Positions 4,909 to 5,018 of a DNA stretch of 5,018 nucleotides are shown here, piece by piece (position 1 is the stretch's first letter; every line of letters begins with the position of its first letter). The notes under the pieces are model-generated. The model was given only the letters and a program-made list of their open reading frames with translations, made no database searches and was not told where the DNA came from. The stretch comes from Mariprofundus sp. (lineage in GTDB: Bacteria; Pseudomonadota; Zetaproteobacteria; Mariprofundales; Mariprofundaceae): NCBI GenBank assembly GCA_021772845.1, contig JAJFLF010000312.1, positions 1 through 5,018 of the forward strand, in the 5' to 3' direction. The position numbers and the translations under genes are program-made.

Positions 4909-4991
4909 CGTAACAGATCTCGTGCCGCACCTTACCCTCCCCTTATCTTTGGTGCGGCGGCGCCCCCACACGTGTAGGGGGGGTTTTTTTT
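4909..4991 (+). ncRNA. Candidate small RNA or attenuated leader with C-rich anti-SD loop
   Basis: About 83 nt from the inferred start to the end of a T-run; the 5' end is estimated only from the promoter guess. Hairpin 1 has a perfect 8-bp GC-rich stem, GCCGCACC (4924-4931) with GGTGCGGC (4951-4958), and a 19-nt loop containing ACCCTCCCC (4934-4942). Hairpin 2 is the terminator. I find no credible ORF in it. The exposed C-rich loop is the form used by trans-acting small RNAs that block ribosome-binding sites. TTACCCTCC (4932-4940) is exactly complementary to GGAGGGTAA (1194-1202) before the histidine kinase start. Alternatively this is the leader and attenuator of a gene beyond 5018. I do not recognise an Rfam family. 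Confidence 0.42.
4961..4991 (+). terminator. Strong intrinsic terminator
   Basis: CCCCC (4963-4967) pairs with GGGGG inside a G7 run (4977-4983). An inner AC/GT pairing closes a 4-nt loop around 4970-4973, with a bulged A at 4976. Eight T (4984-4991) follow directly. The polarity is plus only; the complement has a leading A-run and no T-run. The nearest plus-strand gene upstream ends at 3414, beyond two convergent genes, so this terminator probably serves a local transcript. The last 27 bases of the window (4992-5018) show nothing recognisable. Confidence 0.75.
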
Positions 4992-5018
4992 GACCAGGTA
5001 GAGTTAGTTTTGAAGTTT

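Noticed and set aside
4977..4991. G7-T8 homopolymer run as an assembly or sequencing artefact
   Set aside because: Run length could be off by a base or so, but the matching C5 arm and the position at the end of a hairpin make a genuine terminator the simpler reading.

Overview
The window looks like chromosomal DNA from a Gram-negative, probably proteobacterial, organism. The grounds are clear Shine-Dalgarno sites, a Sec-type signal peptide, a membrane sensor kinase with a Cache-like extracytoplasmic domain, and family-level resemblance of the proteins. I cannot name the genus. No tRNA, rRNA, transposase, CRISPR array or phage gene is visible.

Left part (1-1000, minus strand): the 5' part of a gene for a small exported EF-hand protein, cut by the left edge, lies downstream of a complete class I SAM-dependent O-methyltransferase gene with a GTG start. 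The methyltransferase mRNA leader can fold into a 10-bp stem that buries its own ribosome-binding site.

Centre (1001-3414): a 205-bp divergent intergenic region separates the methyltransferase from a plus-strand two-gene signalling operon. The operon encodes a Cache-type membrane histidine kinase (602 aa, no HAMP domain visible) followed, one base after its stop codon, by a receiver-only response regulator (132 aa). The pair carries no output domain, so the signal must pass to another protein.

Right part (3415-4844, minus strand): a convergent operon encodes a PfkB-family kinase resembling the YihV/ketohexokinase group and, overlapping it by 8 nt, a DUF523 (YbbK/TudS-like) protein with the three conserved cysteines of that family. 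A hairpin and U-tract ending this operon lies in the 55-bp convergent gap.

Right end (4845-5018): no protein gene is seen. On the plus strand there is a perfect TTGACA box, then about 80 nt that fold into a GC-rich hairpin with a C-rich loop and a classical intrinsic terminator (G7 then T8). This is either an undescribed small RNA or the attenuator of a plus-strand gene beyond the edge. The loop contains 9 nt perfectly complementary to the ribosome-binding site of the histidine kinase in this window. This is the most interesting observation here, but it rests on pattern reading only and no expression evidence.
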